A DNA stretch of 64,000 nt from Strongylocentrotus purpuratus (lineage: Eukaryota; Echinodermata; Echinoidea; Camarodonta; Strongylocentrotidae). Within the stretch, counting starts at the first letter, position 1, and the number at the start of each line of letters is the position of its first letter. The stretch is from NCBI RefSeq assembly GCF_000002235.5, contig NW_022145597.1, forward strand, positions 26,490,423-26,554,422, given 5' to 3'. The translations under genes were made by a program, and so were the position numbers. Below are positions 1 through 11,213 of this stretch, piece by piece. The notes beneath the pieces are model-generated. The model searched no databases and was not told the origin of the DNA. It saw only the letters and a program-made list of their open reading frames with translations.

Positions 1-45
1 GATGCGAAAGCTAATGTGGTTTGATTAGCAAGTGGCGCTTGTAAA

Positions 46-200
46 ATGGCGACTGGCTGGAATGCTCCCCAGGGAGTGGAGAATGTGCACACCTTGTGTG
101 CGGGTAAGCCTGAATCCGATGACCGGGGTAATAATATGTTCCGCGCCTAGAAACGTAGTATTAGGCGCATTATAAATGTGAGCTATTATTATTATTATTT
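46..200 (+). repeat. 3' part of a tRNA-derived SINE
   Basis: The stretch with GACTGGCTGGAATGCTCCCC, then GGAGTGGAGAATGTGCACAC and AATCCGATGACCGGGGTAAT, matches the distal half of the full-length SINE at 24812-25140 in the same order. It ends in an (ATT)n tail near 185-200. The tRNA-like head would lie to the left of the window. Confidence 0.7.
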
Positions 201-341
201 CTGAAAATCTCATCGGATGTTGGTTAACTTGGATTTTCCCAGTTTAAAGATGGAAAAGGGAATGATAAAAAAAGAATATACAAAAGACACAATTCAGGCA
301 ATATGCAATCTGTCTTTTCTTGACAGCGAGCATACAAACAA

Positions 342-476
342 ACAAAACACCAACAAAATCAATCAATCAATCTTGCAACCAACCAACCAAGCAATACATA
401 CGCGAATGAATGAATCAATCAACCAACCAACCAATCAAATAATCAATCAATCCACGAGTGAATAAATGAATAAATG
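342..476. repeat. Degenerate AATC/CAAC simple repeat
   Basis: Runs of CAATCAATCAAT, AACCAACCAACC and AATAAATGAATAAATG form a tetranucleotide-type microsatellite. The plus-strand frame through it (217-465) is Asn/Gln/Ile-rich low complexity and is not treated as a gene. Confidence 0.75.
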
Positions 477-477
477 A

Positions 478-560
478 ATTTTCACGAAGTGACGGTAGTG
501 AGGAAAATCGGCACGCAAATTGTGTGCGATTTTCATTCACTACCGTCACTTCGTGAAAAT
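478..560. repeat. Snap-back hairpin element (copy 1)
   Basis: The left arm begins ATTTTCACGAAGTGACGGTA and the right arm ends TACCGTCACTTCGTGAAAAT. The arms are near-perfect complements about 33 bp long around a short GC/AT loop. A second copy with the same arms lies at 45129-45210, so this is a dispersed hairpin family and not a chance palindrome. Confidence 0.8.
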
Positions 561-1528
561 AGGGACGAATTATTTATTAATTCATTCAATCAACGCTTTT
601 TTCGTCGCATCTTTCGTAAAGGAAGTGTTTTTTAAAAATGTTTTTTGAAAGAGAAACAAATTTAAGCAGTTAAATCCAGGAAAGATAAAAAAAAAATGTG
701 TCAGATTAATGGACTCCTCGGAAAATTATAATAATCCGAACGACAAATAAAACATATATCTTGCTGTATATGACGTCATAACTCCCACATTCTGTGAATC
801 GCTGCCACGGGTATTGTTTGTGAATAATAACTCATCGTTTACGGAATAGATACTAAAAAATACAACTTCATTTACGACATGTCCAATATTGGGAGAGATA
901 GCCTGCAAATATATTATTACGCAGAATTAATGTAAACAAAGGCAAGAATAATATGGAAATAGTCAATCACCTTTTATTTCTTCTCAAAACATGGCACGTG
1001 AAATATTTTCATGTTTCCAGTTACTTACGTAGTCGAATGTTGGCAATGTGTGTAAGAGAGAGAAAGAATTGAAGGAGAAGAGAGAAAGAGAAAGAGGGAG
1101 AGAGAGAGAGTGAGAGAGGGGGATAGGGATAGAGGAGAGAGGAATAAAGAAAGAAAGAAAGGGTAACGGAAATAGGGTCAGAGAGAGAGATTGGATTTTA
1201 AAAACAACATGAGTCAAATAAATCACTGGATACAAATCATGTTTATTTGTACAGTTCTCTAAATAGTAAGCTGTGCACTATCCATAGATTAGTTTATTTT
1301 CTCCTCTTATCAAACCAATTATAGATATTTTTAGTCTGATACAAACCCAAAATAGATACCTATCGTTAGAATATCTCACATTTCTTATCACACTGTCCAC
1401 ACCCCTCTGCAAATACTACTACAGAAGATAATTGCGGTCAGTGTATTTATTTTTGTCCATCGGTACGATTCAAGAAAACTTGATTTATAAAGAGAATGGC
1501 ACAAATTAACCTTTCATACCGAACACGG
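561..1528. other. Gene-free AT-rich stretch with a GA microsatellite
   Basis: No splice-bounded coding segment was recognised. A purine-rich GA/GAAA microsatellite occupies about 1050-1195. The remainder is unremarkable AT-rich DNA. Confidence 0.5.
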
Positions 1529-1670
1529 CCCTGTTTCATAATACTTGTTATCATTAACAAGTTACAATTACTGTTATAAGCTACTGAAATAGTGGCATTT
1601 GATTGGCTGAGAGCATATTTGTCATGGAAATTTAGAATTTGTTATTGATAAGAATGTTTATGAAACAGGG
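1529..1670. repeat. MITE with CCCTGTTTCATAA ends
   Basis: The left end reads CCCTGTTTCATAATACTTGT and the right end TTGATAAGAATGTTTATGAAACAGGG, so the ends are imperfect inverted complements. The internal sequence contains an ATTTGATTGGCTGAG word. The element at 10463-10603 has the same design (CCCCGTTGCA-type ends around a CAATCAAAA core) and may belong to a related family. Confidence 0.65.
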
Positions 1671-1694
1671 CTCAGAGATACCAGGAGCCGAAGT

Positions 1695-1832
1695 GATTGG
1701 CCCAGACTTCGAACCAATGAGAGAGTTCTTTTCTGAGACAATAACCATAACAAATCAACTCTATAAACATGAAATAGCCCAGGGGCGGGCGGGAGGGTCG
1801 GGTTGTGTGAATGTTACATAACAACTAAATAT
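1695..1832. repeat. Diverged copy of the CCAAT/TTACGTAA promoter-like module
   Basis: The order GTGATTGGcCCAGACTT, ACCAATGAGAGAG, a GGGGCGGGCGGG box and then GAATGTTACATAACAAC matches, word by word, the 120-bp module repeated upstream of the SGNH-like ORF (34540-34990). This isolated copy shows that the module is dispersed. I infer repeat or promoter kinship; no gene start was identified here. Confidence 0.5.
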
Positions 1833-1834
1833 TG

Positions 1835-3914
1835 CCCTGAATCGTGTTGTGTTTGAATAATAACGACAGGAGGGACGCTTAATTTTATAGGCTGTCGTGT
1901 AGTAAAGTGCTTTGATATTTCGTAAAAACCTCCCTGGCAACCTTTTAGATATGAACATTTTGTGTTTTCGATTTTATATGTCGATGATGATGAGCTGATG
2001 AGAGAGCCCAGCCCCGAACCACTAAACAAATTCATATTTCATTCTAGACTGGTCGGGGTCGTGGGTGTGGAAGTTATGTATTAAAGGGATCCGGTAACTT
2101 TGACTAAGATTCTTTAGCTCATGCTGCAATGATAATTATATATAAACCTTTAGGTCAGTCAGGAACCTTGTGACTTTTACAAGCCGATCGCCTGGCTGAT
2201 TATCAAGATATTTATGATTGGAAATCGAAACCAAATTTTGCGTTTTCCTAACGGTTTTCATAACACTACAGTCTATTGGGGAAAACGAGTATGGTAAAAC
2301 CGGTCACTCAAAGATTTTTACTTTTTTGAGGTACTACTTGATTATTTTGAAGCGCATTTTTTCGTAGGGTCGTGCATTTTAGATTTAACATTGTTAAACG
2401 ATGCCTTTAAAAACGCCCTTAGTACTTCAATTCGATAATGGAAATGAATCTGTCATATAGCTTTAGAAATTTGAGGACAAAGTGACATTATTGTGTAACT
2501 CTTACGAATTACCTACACCTAACAAGCCTTGCTTCCAAGTAGGTTCGTTTTTAATTTCCTGTAATTAAATAATTTCGCATTACAAGACTACAAAAAAAAA
2601 CAATTTCAATTATATTTATATGCCAGTTTTCTGTTATATCATTATGTAAATTATTGTCATTATATTGTCATTGTTTATAATGTGTGGAAAATCAAATAAA
2701 TTCGCTCTGCATAGAGCGACTGCTACTACTACTACTACTAAAAAAAAAAAACATTTGCCAGGGACACATAGCTTCCATCGGAAGAGCACCGGAGGTGGTA
2801 TAGTGTTTATACAATAGAACACTCAATACCCTAACACCAGTATTACACTACAGTCCAAAGTACAATTTGGGACAAAGATTTGTCGAAAATAGCCTGACAG
2901 AATATTCTCTCCACTTTCTTTCAACCAAACCCTGCTCTAGATTTACCAAACACCACATAATTATCGATCCATAATGCATCATCACTGAATATGTTTTATT
3001 CTCGCTCTCTGATATTTACTATATGCGACAAAGTATAATTGAAAACCATCGGAGGTATGGGAATGCCCTTCTTTTGACACTGAAATATTCCGCCTCCGTG
3101 AGATTCTCCCGTTGTATTTATTACATGACTGTATAACTTTTTGAAATTGAAAACAAATTCTCTGTTCGTGCATGGACCCCCTACAAATGAATAAAGAATC
3201 TCAAGCCAAATAATTTCAAACTCATAATGAAAATTATATCAATTGAAAGGTTTTTATCAAATAATATTGGTCAAAAACTTAGAAATCGTGATTGTTTTAA
3301 ATCTTTTAAATTTTGAGCCCAAAATGACACTTTCAGTAAAACAAATGCGCATGGCATCCACCCCTTATCTTATTCCTTGGTATTTTTACAAGAGGTTTAG
3401 CATTGATGCCATGCATTACCCTAAATGCTGTCCAAAGTTTTAAAAGAATCATGTCTTGGCTGGTTTACTTGTGTGAATAAAAGGAAATACAATCTTCGCA
3501 ATGATGTTACTTTTATTTACGGACAGTTCCAGGTGGTTTTCTACAGATCTCCACTCAGCATAATTATATGACCTAACTATAAGACTATTATTATTATAAG
3601 ACTGGATTTGTAAATAAATTGCGATAGCCTTACATATTGACTTTCAAAAACAGAAATTTCATATCTAAATGATCAGATGATGTTCATGATGGTATAATGG
3701 AAATTATGTCGAAAGCTCAATGTATTTCTTGAAAAAGCCATTCTTGGCTAGTCTAGGGATTGGTTTATTGCTTTCTGTTTTTTACTGACGAAGTTGTAGA
3801 CCATGCTGCCATTTAACAATTATGCGTATGAAAAAGGAAATGAACTGAAAATGAATTGAACGGATGCAAAGAAAATCGAAAGTAAATTAGCACTGAAGTT
3901 ATGTTATTATAATC
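1835..3914. other. Gene-free stretch
   Basis: No exon with believable splice sites or protein family resemblance was seen. A (CTA)6 run followed by about 12 A lies near 2720-2755. Small open frames here are short and AT-driven. Confidence 0.45.
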
Positions 3915-3924
3915 CTATCCGGAC

Positions 3925-4320
3925 ACCTAAACCTGGACATCCACCCCAGATGACCAACCTCTAGGACAACTACCCCTAGGGCAACCACCCTCTAGGACAA
4001 ATACCCCAAGACAACTACCCCCTAGGACAACTATCCCCAGATAACTACCCCTAGGACAACTACCCTCGGACAACTACCCCCAGACAACTACCCCTAGGAT
4101 AGTTGTCCGGGGGTAGTTGTCGTAGAGGATGTTTGTCGTAGGGGGTAGATGTCTGGGAGTAGTAATCTGGGGGTAGTTGTCCCAGGTGGTAGTTGTCGGG
4201 GGGGGGGGGGGTGGGTAGTTGTCCTGGAGGGTGGTTGTCCTAGGGGGTGGTTGTCCAAGAGGGTGTTTATCCTAGGAGTGGTTATCCTAGGGGTGGTTGC
4301 CCAGGGGGTAAGTGTCTTAG
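3925..4320. repeat. Inverted minisatellite (GGACAACTACCCCTA / TAGTTGTCC)
   Basis: Units like CTAGGACAACTACCCC, about 16-20 bp long, run to about 4097. The same word then continues as its reverse complement (GGGGTAGTTGTCC) to about 4320, with a G15 tract near 4198-4213. The whole block can fold back on itself. Remnant units recur at about 7060-7185. Confidence 0.85.
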
Positions 4321-4446
4321 AACCAATTATAAGTATTCAGCAAGGGTATAGGCTAGTTTCATGATGATCAAAAAATGTTCGAAATACCAATTTTCGTCAA
4401 TGATTCAATTAACTACCTACATAAATATACAAATTTGTCCATAGTT

Positions 4447-5261
4447 CTATACGTTCGGTTCAATTTCTTCTAACTGGATTTCGACGGCATGTTCATGTTG
4501 TGCAGACGAAGATCGAGTTGCATCCTCAAACGTTGAACCATTCTCCGAATTCTTGTTGGAGTCGTTGCCATGATACCCTTCATTCAAATATCCATGATGT
4601 GAGCCTTTGTCCACCATAATATCTTCATTTTTGTTCGCTTCGGTAGATCCACTGCCATTGTTAGATTGAATAATATCTCCTTGTGTGTTTTGCAGTGTAC
4701 GGGAGGTCTTCGGCGACGCCGTTGGCACATCATCTGGGTTTTGTGCGGTCGTGTGGAGGGCGTCCTTCTTCGGTTTCCGCAGATGGAAACTCTTTGGGCA
4801 GAGAAGCTTGTAGACAAACGGTCTGAAAGCCTGCTGGTTTAGTGCATAAATCACAGGATTTATACACGTGTTTAGATAAACAATTAATAGTGAAGAATAA
4901 AACAAGACATAGCCCACACGCGCGCTCACTTGCGTGTGCCCGCCAACCGCTATCCAGATAAAAATCGCAAAGAAATACCCATAATTCAATATGAATGTAA
5001 AGGTCACTCTGAATATCGATCGGAAGACCGTAATTCGCTGCTTCCATCTCCGCTCCTGTTCCTCCCCATGTAATTGCTTGGTTGTGGGGTTAAACAAAAT
5101 CACCTTTAAGATGGCGCTGTACATCAACAGGAGAGCGATTACAGGAATTATATATGTGATTGTGAAGAAGATGATCATGGCGCTTCTTTGAGCTGGAACC
5201 CGGTAACTTTCGAACAGATGCTGATCCCCACCACCGATAAATACGGGGAGCATGCACAGGC
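4447..5261 (-). CDS. Receptor 1 exon 3 (ECL2, TM5-TM7, C-tail)
   Basis: The exon starts after TTGCAG; two bases complete Ser169. It encodes TM5, a basic ICL3 with EEQERRWKQR, TM6 with NYGY in place of CWxP, TM7 NPVIY and a Ser/Asn-rich tail of about 115 residues ending EIEPNV. The tail motif NEGYHGND and the EIExNV terminus are shared with receptor 2, which suggests conserved tail binding sites. Confidence 0.9.
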
Positions 5262-7705
5262 CTGCAACTTGAGATCATAAAAAAGAAGAAGAAGAGTGTA
5301 CCGATTACCTGAAAATATCATTTGTGCACAGCTAGAATCCGTAAATTTAACCTTAAAAAACATTACCTGGCATTCTATATTTATTATGAAAAAAATAAGG
5401 GATAAAACAAAATATAGGGCACGGAACCAAAGTCCGACTAGGGTTCCCGTGCGGGCCTGCTCAACAAGTTATTTTATGTTAACTGAGATTATAATTAAAC
5501 TGCAATATTTTTTTTGTTTAAGTAAAATTTTATATTTAAGGCTTTACAGTTTAGCGATATAGAGCCCCCTTACTTTAAGAGCAAAACATGCTTTGGTGAA
5601 TGGCACACTTTACAGAAGCTAAAGGTTTGCATCAGTAATTAAATATTCATGATGAATATTGCCTAAGTAGACATTCATTTTCATAGCAGGGGAAGCACGC
5701 CTAACACAATTGATTGAATTTTAATAGAGCTTTATGAGCAAGAGATCAATAGTCCGTTCAGACTAGAAGGTATATTTAACGAAATTCGTATGAAGAAACG
5801 TCGCATATAAAGGAATATGGGGCTCGATTATTTTAGATAGTTGCTTCTTTTCGTTTGAATCAGCATTTTATGAAGCATGTCATCTGATTATCTAGATCAG
5901 CCACTTCGCTTGTTTGTACACCGAGGATTTTGTTTGCAATAGTAGTTTGCTCCTCATTGCTTATTCAAACAAATAGGCGAAATTGATCGTTCTTTCATCT
6001 ATTTTTCTCGTGGATGACGAAATAATATCTCCTACTAATGGGACAGTCAAGGGGAAGTTTTCTAGTTAATTAAATTCATCGCGCTTTGCCTAATGGAAGT
6101 GTTAATGATGATAGTCACATTCGTATAGCGCCTACTATGTTTCTAAGTGCATTACATTGCAATTAGTATTACCTCGGGCGTTAGCTAATGCCCACGCTCC
6201 GATCTCTGCATGGGTATGTTTCCGGCAAGGCACTATTTTTCAAGCGCACACCTGCCTATTCATCCACATTATCGTTTGCATTCTACCGAGTAACCGTTTA
6301 AAACCTGGGTGGAGAGTGGCAAATGTAGATCAATGCCTTGCCGAATGACATTAGTGCCGCAGTGGGACTCGAACCGCGGACCATGTGATCCACAGTCCGG
6401 TGACAATGTCCGCTAGACTACGACACCTCTGGAAGCTCAGCTCTACGTTGAGTTTTCCATACGATCCAACTTCGGGAAACACAACATTAATTTTCAGTAA
6501 AATGGTAGTTTGTAATAAGCTCATAGGCTCATGAAAAAGAAGAATTATAAGCGAAGAGATGAAAAATATCTTCTCCTCGGCGGGACTTACTTAACCAAAC
6601 CAGCCAGTTGAGAATAATTGCCCGTTTCTTCGTTCGATGGGACCTTGATCGGAGTGGATGAACTATTGCGAGGTATCTATCAAATCCGAGTAGTACCAGG
6701 ATGGCGAAAGAAGCTACAGACACGAACTGAGAGGGAGGGGGGAAACAAAAATCATAATTACGCTTATTTACCTCCATGCAGAGGCAGGGCATGGGGCAAA
6801 TGGGGAAGGGGCGGCTCGTGCTGCCGTGAACGAGGGAAGAGAGAGAGGTAAGGAGAGATGGGGAAGGATCAATGGGACCCCTTCAACACTTTCCTTTCTT
6901 GTTGATTCATACTTCACCCCACGGAGTAAGACCGATGACCCTAGGCCTATAATGCAAGTGCCCCCATGGTTAGGACCATACTCTAAGTCCATGCAGGTAC
7001 GGGTGACTTCTCCCTAGACTATCATCAGGACAATAAGTGAAACCCCAGTTCTATGACCACCCCTCCTGTACATAGGACAACTACCAATGTAGGACAACTA
7101 CTCTCTAGGACAATAATTATCCATGATAAAATGGCTCCCTTTAAACGCTTCTCTTTACCAATAGTCCTTGGACAACTTCCTATGGGGTGAGACGGCTGCC
7201 GGAATATTGGTGATATTAAAACTCGGGGGGGGGGGGGCAGCCCCTCCTAGATCTTACACCCATGTCATGATTGTATATGATAAACAAGAACGGACATAAG
7301 TGCTTTATGATGTTATACTTTGTAAAGGATACTTACAATTTGGACAAAGAATATTGCCTTCGCGGCTGAGTCACTTCTGATTATCTCTACTTGGAAGGCG
7401 ACTTGGCCGATGATAACTACGTTACCCCCGCTGACGATGAGGAGGAAAAGAACACCAAGACATGCCATGTTAGCGATGAAGATGTTGGGTACGGTCCTCA
7501 TCTGTCGACCGTTCGTAAAGATGATAACGAGGAGGACGATGTTGGTGAAGAGACCCCAGATGATGAGGACGATGTCTACGATGACGAACACCAAGGCGGC
7601 GGTGGTAAGGAAATCGCAGTCTTCGGGAGCGATAACAGTTACCATGGCATTCACGCACGTTATGTTCGTCATAGCTGTCGTCACCGATGTCATCATTTCC
7701 GTCAT
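4447..7705 (-). CDS. Class A (rhodopsin-like) GPCR, receptor 1, three exons
   Basis: Joining 7705-7337, 6726-6591 and 5261-4447 on the minus strand keeps frame through both introns and gives 439 residues with seven hydrophobic segments. TM1 has GLFTN (N55), TM3 ends DRYLAIVHP (D139-R140-Y141), TM5 carries P208 and Y216, and TM7 has NPVIY (303-307) followed by a helix-8 Cys (C323). The N-terminus has an NIT glycosylation site and Cys17/Cys30. Missing are the sodium-site Asp of TM2 (G84), the TM3 disulphide Cys (A115), any ECL2 Cys, and the TM6 CWxP (NYGY at 261-264). The ligand is unknown; the DRYLAIVHP region loosely recalls peptide receptors. The ATG at 7705 is the first after an in-frame upstream stop. 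Its sister gene lies 3.5 kb upstream. Confidence 0.88.
6118..6434 (-). repeat. tRNA-derived SINE in receptor 1 intron 2
   Basis: Read on the minus strand, the head contains an AGAGGTGTCGTAGTCTAGCGGAC box-A region and a GGTTCGAGTCCC box-B-like word. CATTTGCCACTCTCCACCCAGG follows, then a 3' end with GCGCTATACGAATG. It belongs to the same family as the elements at 17708-17877 and 24812-25140. It lies wholly in the intron. Confidence 0.8.
6591..6726 (-). CDS. Receptor 1 exon 2 (TM3, DRY, ICL2, TM4)
   Basis: The 136-bp exon follows a pyrimidine-rich acceptor ending CTCAG and stops before GTAAGT, ending in phase 1. It encodes FVSVASF through DRYLAIVHP to NWLVWL. The exon length and phases are identical to exon 2 of receptor 2. 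Confidence 0.9.
7050..7190. repeat. Decayed minisatellite related to 3925-4320
   Basis: Words such as GGACAACTACCAATGTA, GGACAACTACTCTCTA and TTGGACAACTTCC recur at irregular spacing within receptor 1 intron 1. They match the unit of the inverted minisatellite at 3925-4320. Confidence 0.6.
7337..7705 (-). CDS. Receptor 1 exon 1 (N-terminus, TM1-TM2, start of TM3)
   Basis: This exon encodes residues 1-123 and ends in phase 0 at FFVQI, directly before a GTAAGT donor (7336-7331). The TM2 segment reads NMACLGVLF, so Gly stands where class A receptors have the conserved Asp 2.50. Confidence 0.88.
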
Positions 7706-10462
7706 TATCGGCGTCAACTTCGTTATCGTTTCTGATGTCGTTGATATTTTCGTCGACCAAAAAGACGCAGTTGAACAACACTGTGATTACTACCTTTGGT
7801 TGAAATCGAAAGCCGTCAACTTTAGGCCTAATAATTATTATCTGATCATTTTTTAGCAAATAATGAAGTCATGCAAAGTTATATATAAAAGTAAAAATCT
7901 ACGCTATATCAGACTGCTACGTCATTGGTTCGGCTTTACCATTGACGGTTGTCATGAAGACCAGACGACGGATCCTCGCTTCGGTTTGTGATGATGGAAT
8001 TCTTCTTGTAAATCATCTTTTGGATTTTTATCCACGTGTAGAACTTGAATCGGGCTGTATGTTGAAGATGATAACAATGCAGTATAGGGGCGGGGGAATC
8101 CGTGGATCTGAGACATCAATATTCAAAGGGGGGTATGTAGTTTACTGATTGCACGAGGAAGAGTGTTTTCCAGTCTCACTGCATGCACAGAGAACATCCC
8201 TGCTTATGATATGACCCACTTCAAAATATGACACACCGCTCGATCTCTAAATGATACACTTAAAGCCATCAGCGGTGATGTTTGCGACCGGTCCAAACCA
8301 GTTTGCAATTAAAATTAAGCATATTGAGAGAATCGAAGCATGGCCCTGCAAAAGAAAAGCGACGTTAATATCCGACGCGACAATACCTCCGTGTTCAGTG
8401 GCCTAATGAGAAATAATTAGCTAAACATCAACAAGCGTAATTCGTGTACGTATATCAGCGCAAATATCTATTTTCACTTGGCGTCAACGATTCACATGAA
8501 GAGAAACAGTTATTAGTTACAACCATGTATACGTGTTCTAGTGATAACAAATCCAGTACAGAAACAGTGTAGTCTAGATACAGTTTAATAGACCGATGCG
8601 GAATCTAGATTGCCTTTTCTGAATGTCTATAAATACATCGTAATCATGTATTGTATACGGTGATCTGATTTCATATTGAACGAATCCATTCATCATTGAT
8701 CTACACCGTATCGTGGAATTTCCTGCTGTTATGGGTTATTTTTATTGTTCTTTTTTGTAAGATCAGTCAAGCGAAAAACTAACCATACAACTGTACCTCT
8801 ACCCATGACGCGCCCGATGCATATTGTGCTCCGTGCAACTTGAGCAAACACCCGCGCATTATGGTTTTTATAACCTTTAGCCCCAAAACTAATGCAAAAA
8901 TTTCACAACGGTTGATGTTTTCGTCATTACATAGCAATTTGTTTATCTGAAATGAATATAAAAGAGATGATTATGAATTGATGTAGATGAAATCGAGATA
9001 TCATATTTCACATTGGTATAATTACATTGGTCACTATTAGGAGGCCTATCATTTTAATTCCTAACTATGAATAATATAAAAACATGCATTATTAAATTGA
9101 GTGTTTTTATACAGCGCATAATCCAATAGAATATTGCTCAATGCGATTTACAAGAAAAAGTTATGCTGGTTATAAACAACAAATGAGGAAGAGAAATGGA
9201 AATAAACATTTTATTGAAGAAGTGTCTCTTTTAATTCTTCTTAAAAGAACTAGTCGAAGTTGAATTTATCATTAGTGTCATTCTATTGCTGTTGATGATA
9301 TTATTATTATTATTATCATTATCATCATTATCATTATCAACATCATAATCATTGTTATTATCATCATCACCACTATAGTCATTCATGTTATAATTTCGTC
9401 ATTGATTTCTTTGAAATAAAATAAGTTATTCCCAAGTTGTAACTAGATAAGTAACTGAAAATGCATGTTGCAAGATACATCTTGCAATGCATATGAAGCC
9501 GTCGCCTCCGAAATCCTCACAGAGTTTATACATGGCTCCGTTATTCCCCGTAAGCAATGGGTTTAATTTTCACACGGACGAAGGATATACAGTTAATTTT
9601 ATGCAAACAAATGAAAAACATTTTTTTGGGGGGAACGATGGAGTGATTTAATATATATTTGTTTAAAAAAATGATGAAACCGAGGGGGGGGGGGGGGGGA
9701 GGTTGTGGGAACATGATTTGTTACATAATAATGATTAGGGCTATAGTTATCATCCTGATCCGATGGATGAGTCTAACACAGGAAAAAGGAAGCGATAATC
9801 TCAAATTTTGTCACCAAAATATATTTATTTCTTGATACTTACAAAACACGACTACAATCTTTTAATTTTCATACGAAATGGAAAATCATAAGGATATTTT
9901 GTATGCAGACTAACCTTTTCGTAGAAAAACATAATCACCGTCTGTCCTGCAATCATATGGCAAGTATGGAACATTCTTACAATTTTCAAACAGGTGGGAT
10001 ATCGCAAAACGGACACTTTGAATTTTTGTTAAAGTGAACAATTTATACATTATAATCTCCTCTGATGATCAACGCAAGATCAATTTTTGTTAATGGATTG
10101 TGTATTCAGGCAGTAACCTAGGTTTGAGTTATTCTTTTGACATGATTCTCCTTGTTATTTTCAATAAATAAAGTGTTACGAATATGCAAATGAGATGATG
10201 ATTGATATGCTAATTCCAAGATGTTGCTCGAGTTGAGAATAATAAGCGGATCAAAGGTAACTAAATCGTCTTTATCGATTTTTCTTTATATATTAATATA
10301 ATTCTGAGTTGAGGAAGGGCCAATGTGAGTTGATTGACAAAAGTATGTCTTTGAAAAAAAGTTGGAAGAGGGCAAGGAAGCCTCGCAATCATTAATGCTG
10401 TTCTTCCCGAGGGCCCTGCAATAATTATTACCCCCGGCAATTGCAGTTACCCATTTACACCA
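7706..10462. other. Intergenic stretch between the two receptor genes
   Basis: No coding exon was recognised. The part just upstream of 7705 presumably carries the receptor 1 5' UTR and promoter, but no core element could be assigned safely. An ATT/ATC trinucleotide-rich tract lies at about 9295-9390 and a G15 tract at about 9685-9700. Confidence 0.45.
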
Positions 10463-10603
10463 GGGCACCGTTGCATAACACTTACCATTGATGGTATTTT
10501 TGCCGTCAATGGCTCAACAGCCAATCAAAATCAAGGTTTCCATGGTAGTTATACTGATGATGGCAAAGTTACCTTCCTTGGTAAGTTTTGTGCAACGGGG
10601 CCC
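10463..10603. repeat. MITE with GGGCNCCGTTGCA ends
   Basis: The left end GGGCACCGTTGCATAACACT and the right end AGTTTTGTGCAACGGGGCCC are inverted complements with few mismatches, 141 bp apart. The interior also folds (ACCATTGATGG against CCATGGTAG). Design and size match the element at 1529-1670. Confidence 0.7.
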
Positions 10604-10645
10604 TGGGTGGAGAGTGGCAAATGTGGATTAATGTTCAGCCAAAAT
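10604..10645 (-). repeat. SINE fragment
   Basis: TGGGTGGAGAGTGGCAAATG followed by TGGATTAATG is the conserved internal segment of the tRNA-derived SINE seen reversed at 6118-6434. Only this piece is present, abutting the preceding MITE. Confidence 0.6.
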
Positions 10646-10654
10646 GTTTTGCCC

Positions 10655-11180
10655 TTAAAGGTACTATGTCCCATTTGCAGGCCAAAAAAATAAAACATTT
10701 AAATTCCCACTGCATTTGAAAGATAATACTAATTTAGGACTTCCCTAAAAAAGGTGGGGCTTGAAAATGTCTTTAAGTGGGAAAATAACGACTATTATTT
10801 GTCAAATCGACTTTAGGGCTATAGAGCCCAAAAGTAATAGTCTTGATTTTCAGACAATTGTACCGAACGATCATACGTTTTATGCTGCGCAAAGATTCAA
10901 TCGGTTTAATCTTGGCCATCACAAGAAGTGGGTTATTGATGTAGACAAATGCTCAACTCTTTTCATGTATGTTATTACCAAAGAAGAAAAAAGCTAGTCA
11001 GTCACTCAATAGTGTCTGACAGTGAAGTCTAGCAAGTAAACGGGATTCCTTGCATAATTTGAATATGAGGACACTGCTAACGTTTGAATTTCACAGATAG
11101 GACATACATGACATATTCATAATTCCTGCAAAGTTCTACAGAATTTGAGGTTGGCTACAAAAGGGACATAGTACCTTTAA
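10655..11180. repeat. TTAA-flanked inverted-repeat element, 526 bp
   Basis: It begins TTAAAGGTACTATGTCCC and ends GGGACATAGTACCTTTAA, so it has perfect 18-bp inverted termini including TTAA at both borders. The only frame inside (10761-10997) has no recognisable domain. It lies just 33 bp downstream of the receptor 2 stop codon, so it may supply that gene's 3' UTR or polyadenylation context. Confidence 0.85.
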
Positions 11181-11213
11181 GGTGAATTCTCAACAAAAAG
11201 TTATGATTCCGTT

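Noticed and set aside
4584..5363. Other minus-strand frames across receptor 1 exon 3
   Set aside because: Alternate frames of the same exon, without splice continuity or domain content.
7391..7859. Plus-strand acidic and basic frames opposite receptor exon 1 (also 13709-14064)
   Set aside because: They are antisense shadows of the receptor exon 1 frames; Asp/Glu and Arg/Met runs result from reading the complement of hydrophobic codons.
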